Shown here in pieces: positions 27,779-36,245 of a DNA stretch of 64,000 bases. Within the stretch, counting starts at the first letter, position 1. The number at the start of each line of letters is the position of its first letter. The notes under the pieces are model-generated. The model made no database searches, was not told where the DNA came from, and worked only from the letters and a program-made list of their open reading frames with translations. This DNA is from Nesterenkonia xinjiangensis (lineage in GTDB: Bacteria; Actinomycetota; Actinomycetes; Actinomycetales; Micrococcaceae). The translations under genes were made by a program, and so were the position numbers. The DNA lies in assembly GCF_013410745.1 (NCBI RefSeq), contig NZ_JACCFY010000001.1:1116001-1180000 (forward strand). Reading direction: 5' to 3'.

Positions 27779-28603
27779 ATGGAAGGCCCCGAGACCATGA
27801 CCACCGATCCCGCGGAGGCTCCGGACGCCGTCGAGAAGGACAGCACCGCACGCCGGCCCACCAAGGGTGGCGTCCAGTCCGTGGAGCGCACCTTCGACCT
27901 CCTCTCGGTCATCGCGGCCTCCGGAGGGCAGACGACGCTCAGCGAGCTGGCCGTCGCCGTCAACCTGCCGATGCCGACGATCCACCGCCTGCTCAAGACG
28001 CTGCTCGGCCTCGGCATCGTCCGCCAGCTCCCCGATCGAGGGTACGCCCTCGGCCCGGGGCTGATCCGCCTGGGCGACCTGGCGAGCCGCCAGCTGGGCG
28101 CGGTGGCACGCCCCCATCTGCGCACACTCGTGGACGAGCTCGGCGAGAGCGCCAACGTCGCCACCCTCGACGGCGACATGGTCGTCTACGTGGACCAGGT
28201 CCCCTCCCCACACCAGATGCGCATGTTCACTGAGGTCGGACGCCGCGCCCACACCCATGACACCGGCGTGGGCAAGGCCATCCTGGCCACCCTTGAGGCC
28301 GACCAGGTGCGCCGGATCGTGACGACGGCAGGGATGCCCGCCCACACCGAGCACAGCATCACCACCCCCGAGGCGCTCGAGGACGAGCTGCACACCATCC
28401 GGACTCAGGGCTATTCCGTGGACGAGCAGGAGCAGGAGCTCGGCGTCCGCTGCTTCGCCGTGTCCGTGCCGGAGGCGCCCGCACCGCTGGCCATCTCCGT
28501 CTCTGGCCCCACAAGCCGAGTGGACACGGCCTTCGCCGATCGCGCAGTACCCCTGCTGCGCCAGGTCGCCGCACGGATCTCCCGGGAACTGCGCAGCTCC
28601 TAG
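27779..28603 (+). CDS. IclR-family regulator, probable AllR-like repressor of purine/glyoxylate genes
   Basis: A 274-residue regulator: winged HTH at about residues 31-95 (VQSVERTFDLLSVIAASGG...LAVAVNLPMPTIHRLLKTL) and an IclR effector domain at about 110-270 (TGVGKAILATL, GYSVDEQEQELGVRCFAVSV). GGAGGAGG lies about 12 nt before ATG 27779; a second ATG is 6 codons on. Related AllR proteins repress allantoin genes and respond to allantoate or glyoxylate; its location among the operator-bearing promoters makes it the best candidate for binding WTCCR-N5-YGGAW boxes. Confidence 0.9.
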   Translation: MEGPETMTTDPAEAPDAVEKDSTARRPTKGGVQSVERTFDLLSVIAASGGQTTLSELAVAVNLPMPTIHRLLKTLLGLGIVRQLPDRGYALGPGLIRLGDLASRQLGAVARPHLRTLVDELGESANVATLDGDMVVYVDQVPSPHQMRMFTEVGRRAHTHDTGVGKAILATLEADQVRRIVTTAGMPAHTEHSITTPEALEDELHTIRTQGYSVDEQEQELGVRCFAVSVPEAPAPLAISVSGPTSRVDTAFADRAVPLLRQVAARISRELRSS

Positions 28604-28672
28604 CGGGTGACGACGGCCGGCCGCACACCCGCACAGAGCCGCGGCGAGGCGATGCCCCTGGTTCACCGACCC

Positions 28673-28739
28673 TTGACTCGACCCACCTCACTGGCGATAC
28701 TGATATCACTCCGTGGAAGCATTTTTCCGTATTGTGGAC
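28673..28739 (+). promoter_or_regulatory. Strong promoter with paired IclR-type operators, before the small ORF
   Basis: -35 TTGACT (28673-28678) and -10 GATACT (28696-28701) are 17 bp apart, one of the best sigma-70 matches in the window. Operators TATCACTCCGTGGAA (28704-28718, two mismatches) and TTCCGTATTGTGGAC (28725-28739, one) start 21 bp apart at and after the expected start site near 28708. Confidence 0.75.
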
Positions 28740-28775
28740 TTCCTGGGGGATCACTCAGAGCCGAAGGAGCGTGTC

Positions 28776-28967
28776 ATGGGTGCTCACCGACCGACCGACG
28801 ACGCACGGCCCCTCCCTCTCCCCTCACCGGCCGCCGAGGACGACGCCGCGTGGGACTTCGAGGGCGGGGACGACCCGGACTTCTTCATCCCGCCTCGACC
28901 TCTCGCGGAGACGCCCCTGATCTGCAGGATCCCGGGGCTCGGCAGCAGACTGCCGCAGTGCCGCTGA
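28776..28967 (+). CDS. Unrecognised 63-residue protein in the IclR-type regulon
   Basis: I do not recognise this protein. It starts at ATG with AAGGAG 6 nt upstream, is acidic in the middle (WDFEGGDDPDFF), Pro-rich, and ends with a Cys-containing basic segment (PLICRIPGLGSRLPQCR). No signal peptide or membrane helix is visible. It is preceded by a strong promoter with paired operators and followed by a 12-bp hairpin at 28982-29030, so it looks like a complete, regulated single-gene unit. It could also be a leader for a regulatory RNA. Confidence 0.6.
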   Translation: MGAHRPTDDARPLPLPSPAAEDDAAWDFEGGDDPDFFIPPRPLAETPLICRIPGLGSRLPQCR

Positions 28968-28981
28968 CTCTGGTTCAGGGA

Positions 28982-29030
28982 CACAGAGAAGGGGCCGCCA
29001 TCCCGTCAGGACGGCGGCCCCTTCGCTGTG
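28982..29030. terminator. Hairpin between the small ORF and aceE
   Basis: A 12-bp stem GAAGGGGCCGCC/GGCGGCCCCTTC (28988-28999, 29013-29024) is extended by CACAG/CTGTG after one mismatch. It lies 14 bp after the small ORF and 57 bp beyond the aceE stop, so it can end both. Confidence 0.8.
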
Positions 29031-29087
29031 AGGCAGCGGCAGAAGCTCACCGGAGCGGCTGCCGCTGTTCAGTGGTGGTGGTGTGGT

Positions 29088-31880
29088 TCAGGCGTCTCCA
29101 CCAGTGCTTCCAGTACTGCCCGCATTGACATCAGCAAGGCGATACTTGCGGATCGCGTCCTCAGGGACCCCGGCATCGATCTGGCCCTGCTGGACCAGCA
29201 TCTGCAGCCCACGAATCACCATGGAATGAGCATCAATCCGGAAATGCCTGCGCGCGGCAGCCCGGGTATCAGAGATCCCGAAATCATCAGCACCTAGCGT
29301 GGCGAAGTCATGAGGCAGGAACTGCCGGATCTGGTCCGGGACCTGAGTAGAGAAATCAGTAGTCGCGATGATCGGACCCCGCGCCCCAGCCAGCTGCCGG
29401 GCCACAAAGGGCTCCCCAGGCTCACGATCGGGATCCAGCATCGCTGATTCCTGGACCCGCAGAGCCTCACGACGCAGCTCATTCCAAGAGGTCACCGACC
29501 ACACATCAGCCCCGACACCCCAATCAGTGGCCAAGAGCCGCTGAGCCTCCAACGCCCACGGCACCGCCACCCCCGAGGCCAGCAGCTGAACCACCGGACC
29601 CTGATCAGCCGGACCCTCCGGGTCTTGGTTGTTGAGGTGTTCTCCCAGCCCGGCCGATTCCGCAGTGGCCAATCGATAGATGCCCCCGATGACACCTTCA
29701 ACATCGAGGTCCTCAGGTTCGGGCAGATGAGTGACCGGCTCGTTATAGACCGTGAGGTAATACATCAGGTCATGATCACCGTCATGATCGCCATACATCT
29801 CGAAGAGTCCATGTTCGATGATATGAGCGATCTCGTAGCCAAAGGCTGGATCATAATGCTTCACCGCGGGATTGGTCCCGGCCAGGATCGGGGAATGCCC
29901 ATCCAGATGCTGCAGCCCTTCCCCTGCCAGAGTGGTCCGACCCGCGGTCGCACCGATGATGAATCCTCTGGTCAACTGATCCGCTGCCGCCCAGAACGAG
30001 TCCCCAGTGCGCTGGAAGCCGAACATCGAATAGAACACATAGACCGGGATCATCGGCTCCCCATGAGTGGCATAAGAAGTCCCTGCCGCAGTGAACGCCG
30101 CAGTAGCACCGGCCTCATTGATCCCGGGATGAAGCATCTGACCCTGGGCAGACTCCTTATAGGCCAGCATCAGCTCACGATCCACTGCCAGATAGTTCTG
30201 CCCCTTGGGGTTATAGATCTTCGCGGTGGGGAAGAAGGAATCCATCCCGAAGGTCCTGGACTCATCGGGCACGATCGGCACGATCCGAGCCCCGATGTTC
30301 TTATCACGCATCAGATCCTTGAGCAGCCGCACAAAAGCCATCGTGGTCGCAGCCTGCTGCTTGCCCGAGCCCTTCTTAGCCTGGGCATATGCCTTCTCCC
30401 CGGGCAGCTCCAGAGTGTTCTTAGCCACCCTGCGTGCCGGCAGAGGCCCACCCAGAGCAGCCCGACGAGCCCGCAGATAGGTGATCTCCTCAGAGTCCTC
30501 ACCAGGATGGTAATAGGGCACCTGATAGGGATCAGCCTCGATCTGTTCATCACTGATCGGGATCCGCAGGGTATCGCGGAAACGCTTGAGGTCCTCGATG
30601 GTCAGCTTCTTCATCTGATGGGTGGCATTACGACCCTCGAAGCTAGGACCCAGCCCATAGCCCTTGACCGTCTGGGCCAGGATCACCGTGGGCTTACCGC
30701 TGGTCTGCACTGCGGCCTGATAGGCCGAGTAGACCTTCTGATAATCATGACCACCACGCTTGAGTCCCCAGATGTCATCATCGGAGAGATCAGCGACCAT
30801 CTCTTTGGTCTTGGCCGAACGCCCGAAGAAATGCTCCCGCACGAAGGACCCAGACTCGGCCTTATAGGTCTGATAGTCCCCATCCAGGGTCTCGTTCATG
30901 ATCCGGACCAGCTCGCCATCCTCATCAGCGGCCAGCAGATCATCCCATTCCCGACCCCAGAGGACCTTGATCACGTTCCAGCCCGCACCCCGGAAGAAGG
31001 CCTCCAGCTCCTGGACGATCTTGCCATTGCCACGCACCGGACCATCGAGGCGCTGCAGATTGCAGTTGATCACGAAATGCAGGTTATCCAGCTTCTCATT
31101 GGCCGCGTGCTGCAACAGCCCCCGGGACTCGGGCTCGTCCATCTCGCCATCACCGAGGAAGGCCCACACGTTCTGATCACTGGTGTCTTTGATGCCTCGA
31201 TGTTCCAGATACCGGTTGAACTGGGCCTGATAGATCGCGTTCATCGGTCCGATGCCCATCGAGACCGTGGGGAACTGCCAGAAATCAGGCATCAGCCGTG
31301 GATGCGGATACGAGCTCAGCCCCTCTGGGGCCTTAGAGATCTCTTGACGGAATCCATCCAGCTGCGCCTGACTCAGCCGACCCTCCAGATAGGCCCGGGC
31401 ATAGTTGCCCGGCGAGGAATGGCCCTGGAAGAAGACCTGGTCCCCACCCCCGGGATGATCCGCGCCCCGGAAGAAATGATTGAACCCGACTTCATAGAGC
31501 GTCGCTGCTCCGGCATAGGAGGAGATATGCCCACCCACTGCTACACCATCACGCTGAGCACGATGGACCATCACCGCAGCATTCCAGCGCAGAATCCGGC
31601 GGAACCTGCGCTCGATGGCTTCATCACCAGGAAACTCTGGCTCCTGATCCACCGGGATCGTGTTCACATAATCAGTAGTGGTCACCATCGGGACCTCGAT
31701 GGACTTCGCCCCTGCCCGCTGCAGCAGAGTCCGGATGATGTATTCCGCTCGCTCGGTGCCATGAGCCTGGACCAACTGATCAAAAGACTCCAACCATTCC
31801 TGAGTCTCTTCAGGATCACGATCCGGAAGCTGATTGGTCAGACCACTGCGAATATGCGAGATCTCTTCACCAGCGCTCAC
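29088..31880 (-). CDS. aceE: Pyruvate dehydrogenase E1 component, homodimeric type
   Basis: A 930-residue ThDP enzyme decarboxylating pyruvate for acetyl-CoA formation. It has the alpha-like half with [20 protein letters not shown] and the ThDP/Mg motif [12 protein letters not shown], a transketolase-like middle ([24 protein letters not shown]) and a C-terminal domain. GTG 31880 is chosen since GAGAGAGG lies 5 nt upstream. No E2 or E3 adjoins it. GC content is visibly lower than in its neighbours (three 60-nt stretches counted: 50, 55, 65%) with many GAT and TAT codons, suggesting a different history or distinct codon selection. No IclR-type box was found upstream. Confidence 0.96.
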   Translation of the reverse strand: MSAGEEISHIRSGLTNQLPDRDPEETQEWLESFDQLVQAHGTERAEYIIRTLLQRAGAKSIEVPMVTTTDYVNTIPVDQEPEFPGDEAIERRFRRILRWNAAVMVHRAQRDGVAVGGHISSYAGAATLYEVGFNHFFRGADHPGGGDQVFFQGHSSPGNYARAYLEGRLSQAQLDGFRQEISKAPEGLSSYPHPRLMPDFWQFPTVSMGIGPMNAIYQAQFNRYLEHRGIKDTSDQNVWAFLGDGEMDEPESRGLLQHAANEKLDNLHFVINCNLQRLDGPVRGNGKIVQELEAFFRGAGWNVIKVLWGREWDDLLAADEDGELVRIMNETLDGDYQTYKAESGSFVREHFFGRSAKTKEMVADLSDDDIWGLKRGGHDYQKVYSAYQAAVQTSGKPTVILAQTVKGYGLGPSFEGRNATHQMKKLTIEDLKRFRDTLRIPISDEQIEADPYQVPYYHPGEDSEEITYLRARRAALGGPLPARRVAKNTLELPGEKAYAQAKKGSGKQQAATTMAFVRLLKDLMRDKNIGARIVPIVPDESRTFGMDSFFPTAKIYNPKGQNYLAVDRELMLAYKESAQGQMLHPGINEAGATAAFTAAGTSYATHGEPMIPVYVFYSMFGFQRTGDSFWAAADQLTRGFIIGATAGRTTLAGEGLQHLDGHSPILAGTNPAVKHYDPAFGYEIAHIIEHGLFEMYGDHDGDHDLMYYLTVYNEPVTHLPEPEDLDVEGVIGGIYRLATAESAGLGEHLNNQDPEGPADQGPVVQLLASGVAVPWALEAQRLLATDWGVGADVWSVTSWNELRREALRVQESAMLDPDREPGEPFVARQLAGARGPIIATTDFSTQVPDQIRQFLPHDFATLGADDFGISDTRAAARRHFRIDAHSMVIRGLQMLVQQGQIDAGVPEDAIRKYRLADVNAGSTGSTGGDA

Positions 31881-31973
31881 AAGCACCTCTCTCAAAAATC
31901 GAAGGACAACGCCGACACGCTGGAGCCGCAGCGATCAGCTCGGTGCGAGGCCAGTCGCCGGCGTCGCACATGG

Positions 31974-32016
31974 TGACGGCCCGGAAGGCGCCCACCCAGC
32001 ACCCTCCGGGCCGTCA
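31974..32016 (-). terminator. Hairpin terminator after uricase
   Basis: TGACGGCCCGGA/TCCGGGCCGTCA form a 12-bp stem with a 19-nt loop, 42 bp past the uricase stop codon and before aceE on the same strand. Confidence 0.72.
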
Positions 32017-32057
32017 TCCCGGCGGAGGCAGCACGGTCTCGCCCGCCCCCGTCAGGT

Positions 32058-32945
32058 TCAGCAGTATCCCGCGATGCCCGCCCAGGCGGACGGCGAGTCC
32101 GCCACGTCGTCGCGGGCCACAGTGGCTTCGATGAGGCCATAGGGGCGGTCGGCGGCGTAGAACACCTCGTTCGGGTTCTCCAGGCCGAACCGCTCGAGGT
32201 CATAGGCGAAGTGGTGCTTGTTCGGACAGGAGAACCGGATCTCCGCGATCTCCGGCACCTCCGCGAGGACCCGCTCCCCCATCTGGTACAGCGTGTGCTG
32301 CAACGCGTAGGAGTAGTGGTCGGTGAAGGTCGAGAGGATGATCTTCTTGACCTTCACGTACGTCGCCTCGAAGTCGACGCCGGTGGTGGTGGAGTATCGC
32401 CACCGCGTGGCGATGTCGGTGGCCAGGATCCGATCCTCCGTCTCAGGGAGGGTCGTGTACTGGTCCTTGGGATAGCCCACGAAACCGGACTCGGTGGTCT
32501 TCAGGACGGTGAGTCCGTGGAAGCCCGAGAGCAGGTGGTCCTGATCTCCCTCACGCTGGAGGACCGCAGTGCGCACCTCAGGCGCCGAACGGTAGAAGGA
32601 GTGGTCGTGGTCCTCGATCCTGGACCAGCCGTACTCCTCGGCCGCCCAGCGCCCCCCGGTGACCCAGTCGAACTCGGAGGTGAAGTGGTCGGCCAGAGCG
32701 AGCAGGAACTGCTCCGGCGATCTGATGCCCACCTCCTTGGCCTTGGCGAAGATGGTGTTCTTCTGGGTGTCGGTCGCCACCACATGCCCGTTGTCTCCTC
32801 GGGTGTGGGCAGCGTCGAAGTCTCCCCGCAGCTGTGAGGTGACGTTGAGGTCCCTCAGCTCGTGACGGGCCGTGTCCCGATAGACACGCACTACGCGGTT
32901 CTCCGCCTTGCCGTACTGGTTGGACGAGAGCCTCACTGCACTCAT
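32058..32945 (-). CDS. Uricase (urate oxidase)
   Basis: A 295-residue cofactor-free enzyme oxidising urate to 5-hydroxyisourate. Both T-fold repeats are present; the catalytic residues appear as Lys in NQYGKAENRV, Thr in VVATDTQKNTIFAKA and His in SCPNKHHFAYD. The length matches bacterial uricases (PucL oxidase domain). It is the last gene of the OHCU decarboxylase-HIU hydrolase-uricase operon, 94 bp after the hydrolase, and ends in an AGYC C-terminus with no peroxisomal signal. Confidence 0.97.
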   Translation of the reverse strand: MSAVRLSSNQYGKAENRVVRVYRDTARHELRDLNVTSQLRGDFDAAHTRGDNGHVVATDTQKNTIFAKAKEVGIRSPEQFLLALADHFTSEFDWVTGGRWAAEEYGWSRIEDHDHSFYRSAPEVRTAVLQREGDQDHLLSGFHGLTVLKTTESGFVGYPKDQYTTLPETEDRILATDIATRWRYSTTTGVDFEATYVKVKKIILSTFTDHYSYALQHTLYQMGERVLAEVPEIAEIRFSCPNKHHFAYDLERFGLENPNEVFYAADRPYGLIEATVARDDVADSPSAWAGIAGYC

Positions 32946-33039
32946 GGTCGCCTCCTTGTGATCGAGATGCCTGTTCGGCAGCCGCCGGTTCCCGCAGGTC
33001 GCCGCCGACTGGCGACACCCGGCGTCCCCGACTCCTGGG

Positions 33040-33366
33040 TCAGCTGCCGCGGTAGGTGGAATAGGCGAACGGGCTCAGCAGCAGCGGGATGTGATAGTGC
33101 TTCTCCCCCGCCTGGACGGTGAAGTCCACCGTCACGACGGGATGGAAGCTCTGCTGCCCCCGTGCTGTGAAATAGTCTCCCGTTCCGAAGGTGACCCGGT
33201 AGGCACCGGGCTCCAGGGTCTCTGGTCCGAGGTCCCCGACGCGGCCGTCATCATCGGTGATCCCGGTGGCCAGCTGCTCGCCGTCGGGGGTCAGCAGCTG
33301 GATCTCCACGCCGCGGGCGGGGACGCCCGCAGTGGCGTCCAGGACGTGGGCGGTGATATAGCTCAT
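33040..33366 (-). CDS. 5-Hydroxyisourate hydrolase
   Basis: A 108-residue transthyretin-related protein hydrolysing 5-hydroxyisourate to OHCU. The family markers are the N-terminal HVLDATAGVPA (catalytic His7), FHPVVTVDF, HYHIPLLLSPFAYSTYRGS and the C-terminal YRGS tetrapeptide. ATG 33366 overlaps the OHCU decarboxylase stop (ATGA), so the two are coupled. Confidence 0.97.
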   Translation of the reverse strand: MSYITAHVLDATAGVPARGVEIQLLTPDGEQLATGITDDDGRVGDLGPETLEPGAYRVTFGTGDYFTARGQQSFHPVVTVDFTVQAGEKHYHIPLLLSPFAYSTYRGS

Positions 33367-33863
33367 CGGAGGAGTCCTTCCAGTCTCAGGGCGGCGATCT
33401 GTTCGAGCTGCTCTCCGGCGATCTCGAGTTCCTCGGCGGAGTCGAGCTGGAGTCGGCGTTCCAGCTCGGCGAGGATCTCTTCGTGGCTGCGCCCCGCGGC
33501 GCGGATGAGGAAGACGCGGCCGAAGCGCTGCTCGTAGGCGAGGTTGCCGGCGGCGAGACGCTGCTCGACACTGGCGTCAGCCTCACCCAGTCCGGCCTGC
33601 TCACGGCGGGAGAACTCCGCTTCTGCGGATTCGGCCTGGGTGCGTTCGCCGATGCGGGGGTGATCGGCCAAGGCCTGATCGATCTCGCCGGGCGTGAGAG
33701 GGTGCGCAGCGTGGTGCGCCGCCTCCACGGCAGCGTCCACGGAGGGGAAGGGCCTAGCCTCGAGCAGGCGCTCGATCCATCGTGCGACGTTGAGGCATGA
33801 ACGCAGCTGCGCCCTGGCCTGCTCATCGGGCGCCGAGTTGAATTCCGCCAGGGCCACGCTCAT
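33363..33863 (-). CDS. OHCU decarboxylase
   Basis: About 166 residues from ATG 33863 (in-frame ATGs at 33872 and 33881 would add 3 or 6). The enzyme decarboxylates 2-oxo-4-hydroxy-4-carboxy-5-ureidoimidazoline to (S)-allantoin. Family marks: LNVARWIERLLEARPF, the ADHPRIGE loop with the catalytic His, and FGRVFLIRAAGRSHEEILAELERRL. The second operator (33874-33888) covers the earliest ATG, which favours the later start, though GGAGG then lies only 2 nt before it. First gene of the urate operon. Confidence 0.92.
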   Translation of the reverse strand: MSVALAEFNSAPDEQARAQLRSCLNVARWIERLLEARPFPSVDAAVEAAHHAAHPLTPGEIDQALADHPRIGERTQAESAEAEFSRREQAGLGEADASVEQRLAAGNLAYEQRFGRVFLIRAAGRSHEEILAELERRLQLDSAEELEIAGEQLEQIAALRLEGLLR

Positions 33864-33873
33864 CGCCTCCATA

Positions 33874-33938
33874 TTCCACATCGTGGATAGACTATTCCGT
33901 CTAGTGCAAGTGTGGCCTGCGCCTCAGGAGAATGTCAA
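33874..33938 (-). promoter_or_regulatory. Urate operon promoter with paired IclR-type operators
   Basis: On the minus strand -35 TTGACA (33933-33938) and a weak -10 CACACT (33909-33914) are 18 bp apart. TTCCGTCTAGTGCAA (33895-33909, one mismatch) abuts the -10 and TTCCACATCGTGGAT (33874-33888, none) follows, starts 21 bp apart. Confidence 0.7.
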
Positions 33939-33972
33939 GTGGCGAAGAGAGCGCCCCTTGCCTCCCCCGTGA

Positions 33973-34011
33973 GTCCACAATCTGGACAGTAGTTTTCGTT
34001 ACGTGGATACT
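33973..34011 (+). promoter_or_regulatory. Malate synthase promoter with paired IclR-type operators
   Basis: -35 TGGACA (33983-33988) and -10 GATACT (34006-34011) are 17 bp apart. GTCCACAATCTGGAC (33973-33987; perfect 5-bp arms) overlaps the -35 and TTTCGTTACGTGGAT (33994-34008, one mismatch) overlaps the -10; starts are 21 bp apart. Confidence 0.7.
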
Positions 34012-34062
34012 AAGGGGTACAACGGAATCGGAGACACCGTAGAGCGCAGAGGAGCAGCTCGC

Positions 34063-35667
34063 ATGACGATCACCATCACAGAGCCGTACATGGTTGACGG
34101 AGCCACGGAGATCCTCTCCGACGAGGCGCTTGCCTTCGTCGAGGAGCTCCATCGCCGCTTCGTCGGCACCCGGGATGGGCTGCTGGAGGCTCGCCGCACT
34201 GCCCAGCGGGATGCCGCGGCATCCGGGCGGCTCGACTTCCTGCCCGACACTCAGGAGATCCGCGACGGCGACTGGACCGTCGCCGAGCACCCCGACTCCC
34301 TGCAGGATCGCCGCGTGGAGATCACCGGCCCTCCGGCACCGGCCAAGATGGCCATCAACGCCCTCAACTCCGGCGCGAAGGTCTGGCTCGCCTGCCTGGA
34401 GGACGCTCTGTCCCCCACCTGGTTCAACCTGGTGGACGCCCAGAAGAACCTCTACGAGGCGGCGCGCGGCACCCTGCGGTTCACCTCCCCCGAAGGCAAG
34501 GAGTACACCCTCCGCGACGACGTGACCCTGCCCACCGTCGTCGTGCGGCCCCGAGGCTGGCATCTGCCTGAGAAGCACCTCCAGATCGACGGCTCCCCTG
34601 CCGTGGGGGCGCTGGTGGACTTCGGACTGCACTTCTTCCACAACGCGAAGCTGCTCCACGATCAGGGTGCCGGACCCTACTACTACCTGCCGAAGATCGA
34701 GCACCACCAGGAGGCCAAGCTCTGGGACGACGTGTTCAGCTTCGCCGAGGAGCGCCTGGCCCTGCCGCACGGCAGTGTGAGGGCGACCGTGCTGATCGAG
34801 ACCATCCCGGCGGGGTTCCAGATGGACGAGATCCTCTACGCACTCCGTGATCACGCATCGGGCCTCAACGCCGGCCGCTGGGACTACCTGTTCTCCCTCA
34901 TCAAGTACTTCCGCGCCTCCGGTCATGAGTTCGTACTGCCGGACCGCGCCGAGGTGGGGATGACCCAGCCGTTCATGCGCGCCTACACCGAGCTGCTGGT
35001 CAAGACCTGCCACCGCCGGGGCGCCTTCGCCATGGGTGGCATGGCGGCGTTCATCCCGAACCGCCGCGAGCCCGACGTCACGCAGAAGGCCATCGGCAAG
35101 GTCCGTGACGACAAGTCCCGCGAGGCCGGCGATGGCTTCGACGGCTCCTGGGTGGCGCATCCCGACCTGGTGGAGATCTGCCGGGAGGAGTTCGACAAGG
35201 TCCTCGGCGACAGGCCCAACCAGGTGGACCGCCAGCGCGACGACGTCCAGGTGAGCCCCGAGGATCTGCTCGCGGTGGAGAAGGCCGAAGGCGATGTCAC
35301 TGAGGCTGGCGTGCGCATGAACCTCTATGTGGCGGTCTACTACACGGCGATCTGGCTCTCCGGCAACGGGGCGGTGGCGATCCACAACCTCATGGAGGAC
35401 GCCGCCACCGCGGAGATCTCCCGATCGCAGGTGTGGCAGCAGATCCGCAACAGCACCGTCACCGCAGACACCGGGGTCACCGTGACCGCAGAGCTGGTGG
35501 AGCGGCTGCTCGGCGAGGAGGTGGAACGGCTGCGCGGAGAGATCGGTGATGCCGACACCTTCGCCAAGTACTTCGAGCCCGCCGCCGGCGTCGTGCGTGA
35601 GCTGGTGCTCGACGCCGACCACTATGAGGACTTCCTCACGACGCCGGCCTACGAACTGCTGGACTGA
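34063..35667 (+). CDS. aceB: Malate synthase A
   Basis: A 534-residue enzyme condensing glyoxylate with acetyl-CoA to malate. The type-A signature RPRGWHLPEKHLQIDG carries the catalytic Arg; KIEHHQEAKLWDD, IETIPAGFQMDEILYALRDH (metal Glu) and HNLMEDAATAEISRSQ (catalytic Asp) follow in order. AGAGGAG precedes ATG 34063. It is divergent from the urate operon with separate operator pairs, and here assimilates glyoxylate from ureides; no isocitrate lyase is in the window. Confidence 0.96.
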   Translation: MTITITEPYMVDGATEILSDEALAFVEELHRRFVGTRDGLLEARRTAQRDAAASGRLDFLPDTQEIRDGDWTVAEHPDSLQDRRVEITGPPAPAKMAINALNSGAKVWLACLEDALSPTWFNLVDAQKNLYEAARGTLRFTSPEGKEYTLRDDVTLPTVVVRPRGWHLPEKHLQIDGSPAVGALVDFGLHFFHNAKLLHDQGAGPYYYLPKIEHHQEAKLWDDVFSFAEERLALPHGSVRATVLIETIPAGFQMDEILYALRDHASGLNAGRWDYLFSLIKYFRASGHEFVLPDRAEVGMTQPFMRAYTELLVKTCHRRGAFAMGGMAAFIPNRREPDVTQKAIGKVRDDKSREAGDGFDGSWVAHPDLVEICREEFDKVLGDRPNQVDRQRDDVQVSPEDLLAVEKAEGDVTEAGVRMNLYVAVYYTAIWLSGNGAVAIHNLMEDAATAEISRSQVWQQIRNSTVTADTGVTVTAELVERLLGEEVERLRGEIGDADTFAKYFEPAAGVVRELVLDADHYEDFLTTPAYELLD

Positions 35668-35682
35668 CTCCGTCCGGTCTGC

Positions 35683-36219
35683 TCAGCGCGCGATCTCACA
35701 CAGGAGGCGCAGCCCCTCGTCATAGAGGGCTGCGCCTCCTGTCGTGTCCGGCCCCTGGCTCGGAGATTCCTGGGCGGCATGCAGCAGGGTGGCGTTCTGT
35801 TCGGCCGCGACAGCACCCAGGGCGAAGCGCATGAGGATATGTGCCCGCTGATCCGCCGACTCCTGTGTCAGGCCGCGCTCCTGGAGGCGGGTGCTCAGCG
35901 CGGGCACGGGGGGCAGGTCTGGATCCAGTCCGAAGGCGATGAGCATCAGATCCCCTCCATCCCGGATGGGCAGCACCGCGCGCCGGAAGCTGCGCATCAG
36001 GTCTTCGGCGGACGTGCTCTCTGCCGGGGCGGCGAGTGGGGCGAGGATCTCGGCGGCCACTCGAGCCAGAAGCTGCTGCTTATTGGGCACGTGATAGTAG
36101 AGCGCGCCAGGCCGCACGTCGAGCTCAGAGGCCAGCCGACGCATCGAGACGTCCTGGAGTCCGTACTCGAGCAGCAGACGCTGAGCGGCCTGGACGATGA
36201 CGGGGGCTGAGAGCGGCAT
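35683..36219 (-). CDS. TetR-family transcriptional regulator
   Basis: A 178-residue regulator: an N-terminal TetR HTH (residues ~5-50: VIVQAAQRLLLEYGLQDVSMRRLASELDVRPGALYYHVPNKQQLL pattern) and an all-helical ligand domain. ATG 36219 has CGGAG upstream; the longer open frame is not homologous. Its 3' end converges on aceB with 15 bp between stops, and a hairpin acting on the aceB transcript lies within its coding sequence. It overlaps no neighbour and its target is unknown; the membrane protein gene 26 bp upstream may be co-transcribed. Confidence 0.88.
   Translation of the reverse strand: MPLSAPVIVQAAQRLLLEYGLQDVSMRRLASELDVRPGALYYHVPNKQQLLARVAAEILAPLAAPAESTSAEDLMRSFRRAVLPIRDGGDLMLIAFGLDPDLPPVPALSTRLQERGLTQESADQRAHILMRFALGAVAAEQNATLLHAAQESPSQGPDTTGGAALYDEGLRLLCEIAR
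35702..35740 (+). terminator. aceB terminator hairpin embedded in the TetR coding sequence
   Basis: AGGAGGCGCAGCCC/GGGCTGCGCCTCCT make a 14-bp stem with an 11-nt loop starting 34 bp after the aceB stop. On the other strand the same bases encode the TetR C-terminus (around GGAALYDEGLRLL). Confidence 0.7.
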
Positions 36220-36245
36220 GGCGGAGTCTCCGGGTCCGGGACGGC

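Noticed and set aside
29625-31976. 783-codon open frame antisense to aceE
   Set aside because: It mirrors aceE codon bias, has no ribosome site or known domain, and aceE on the other strand is a clear full-length enzyme.
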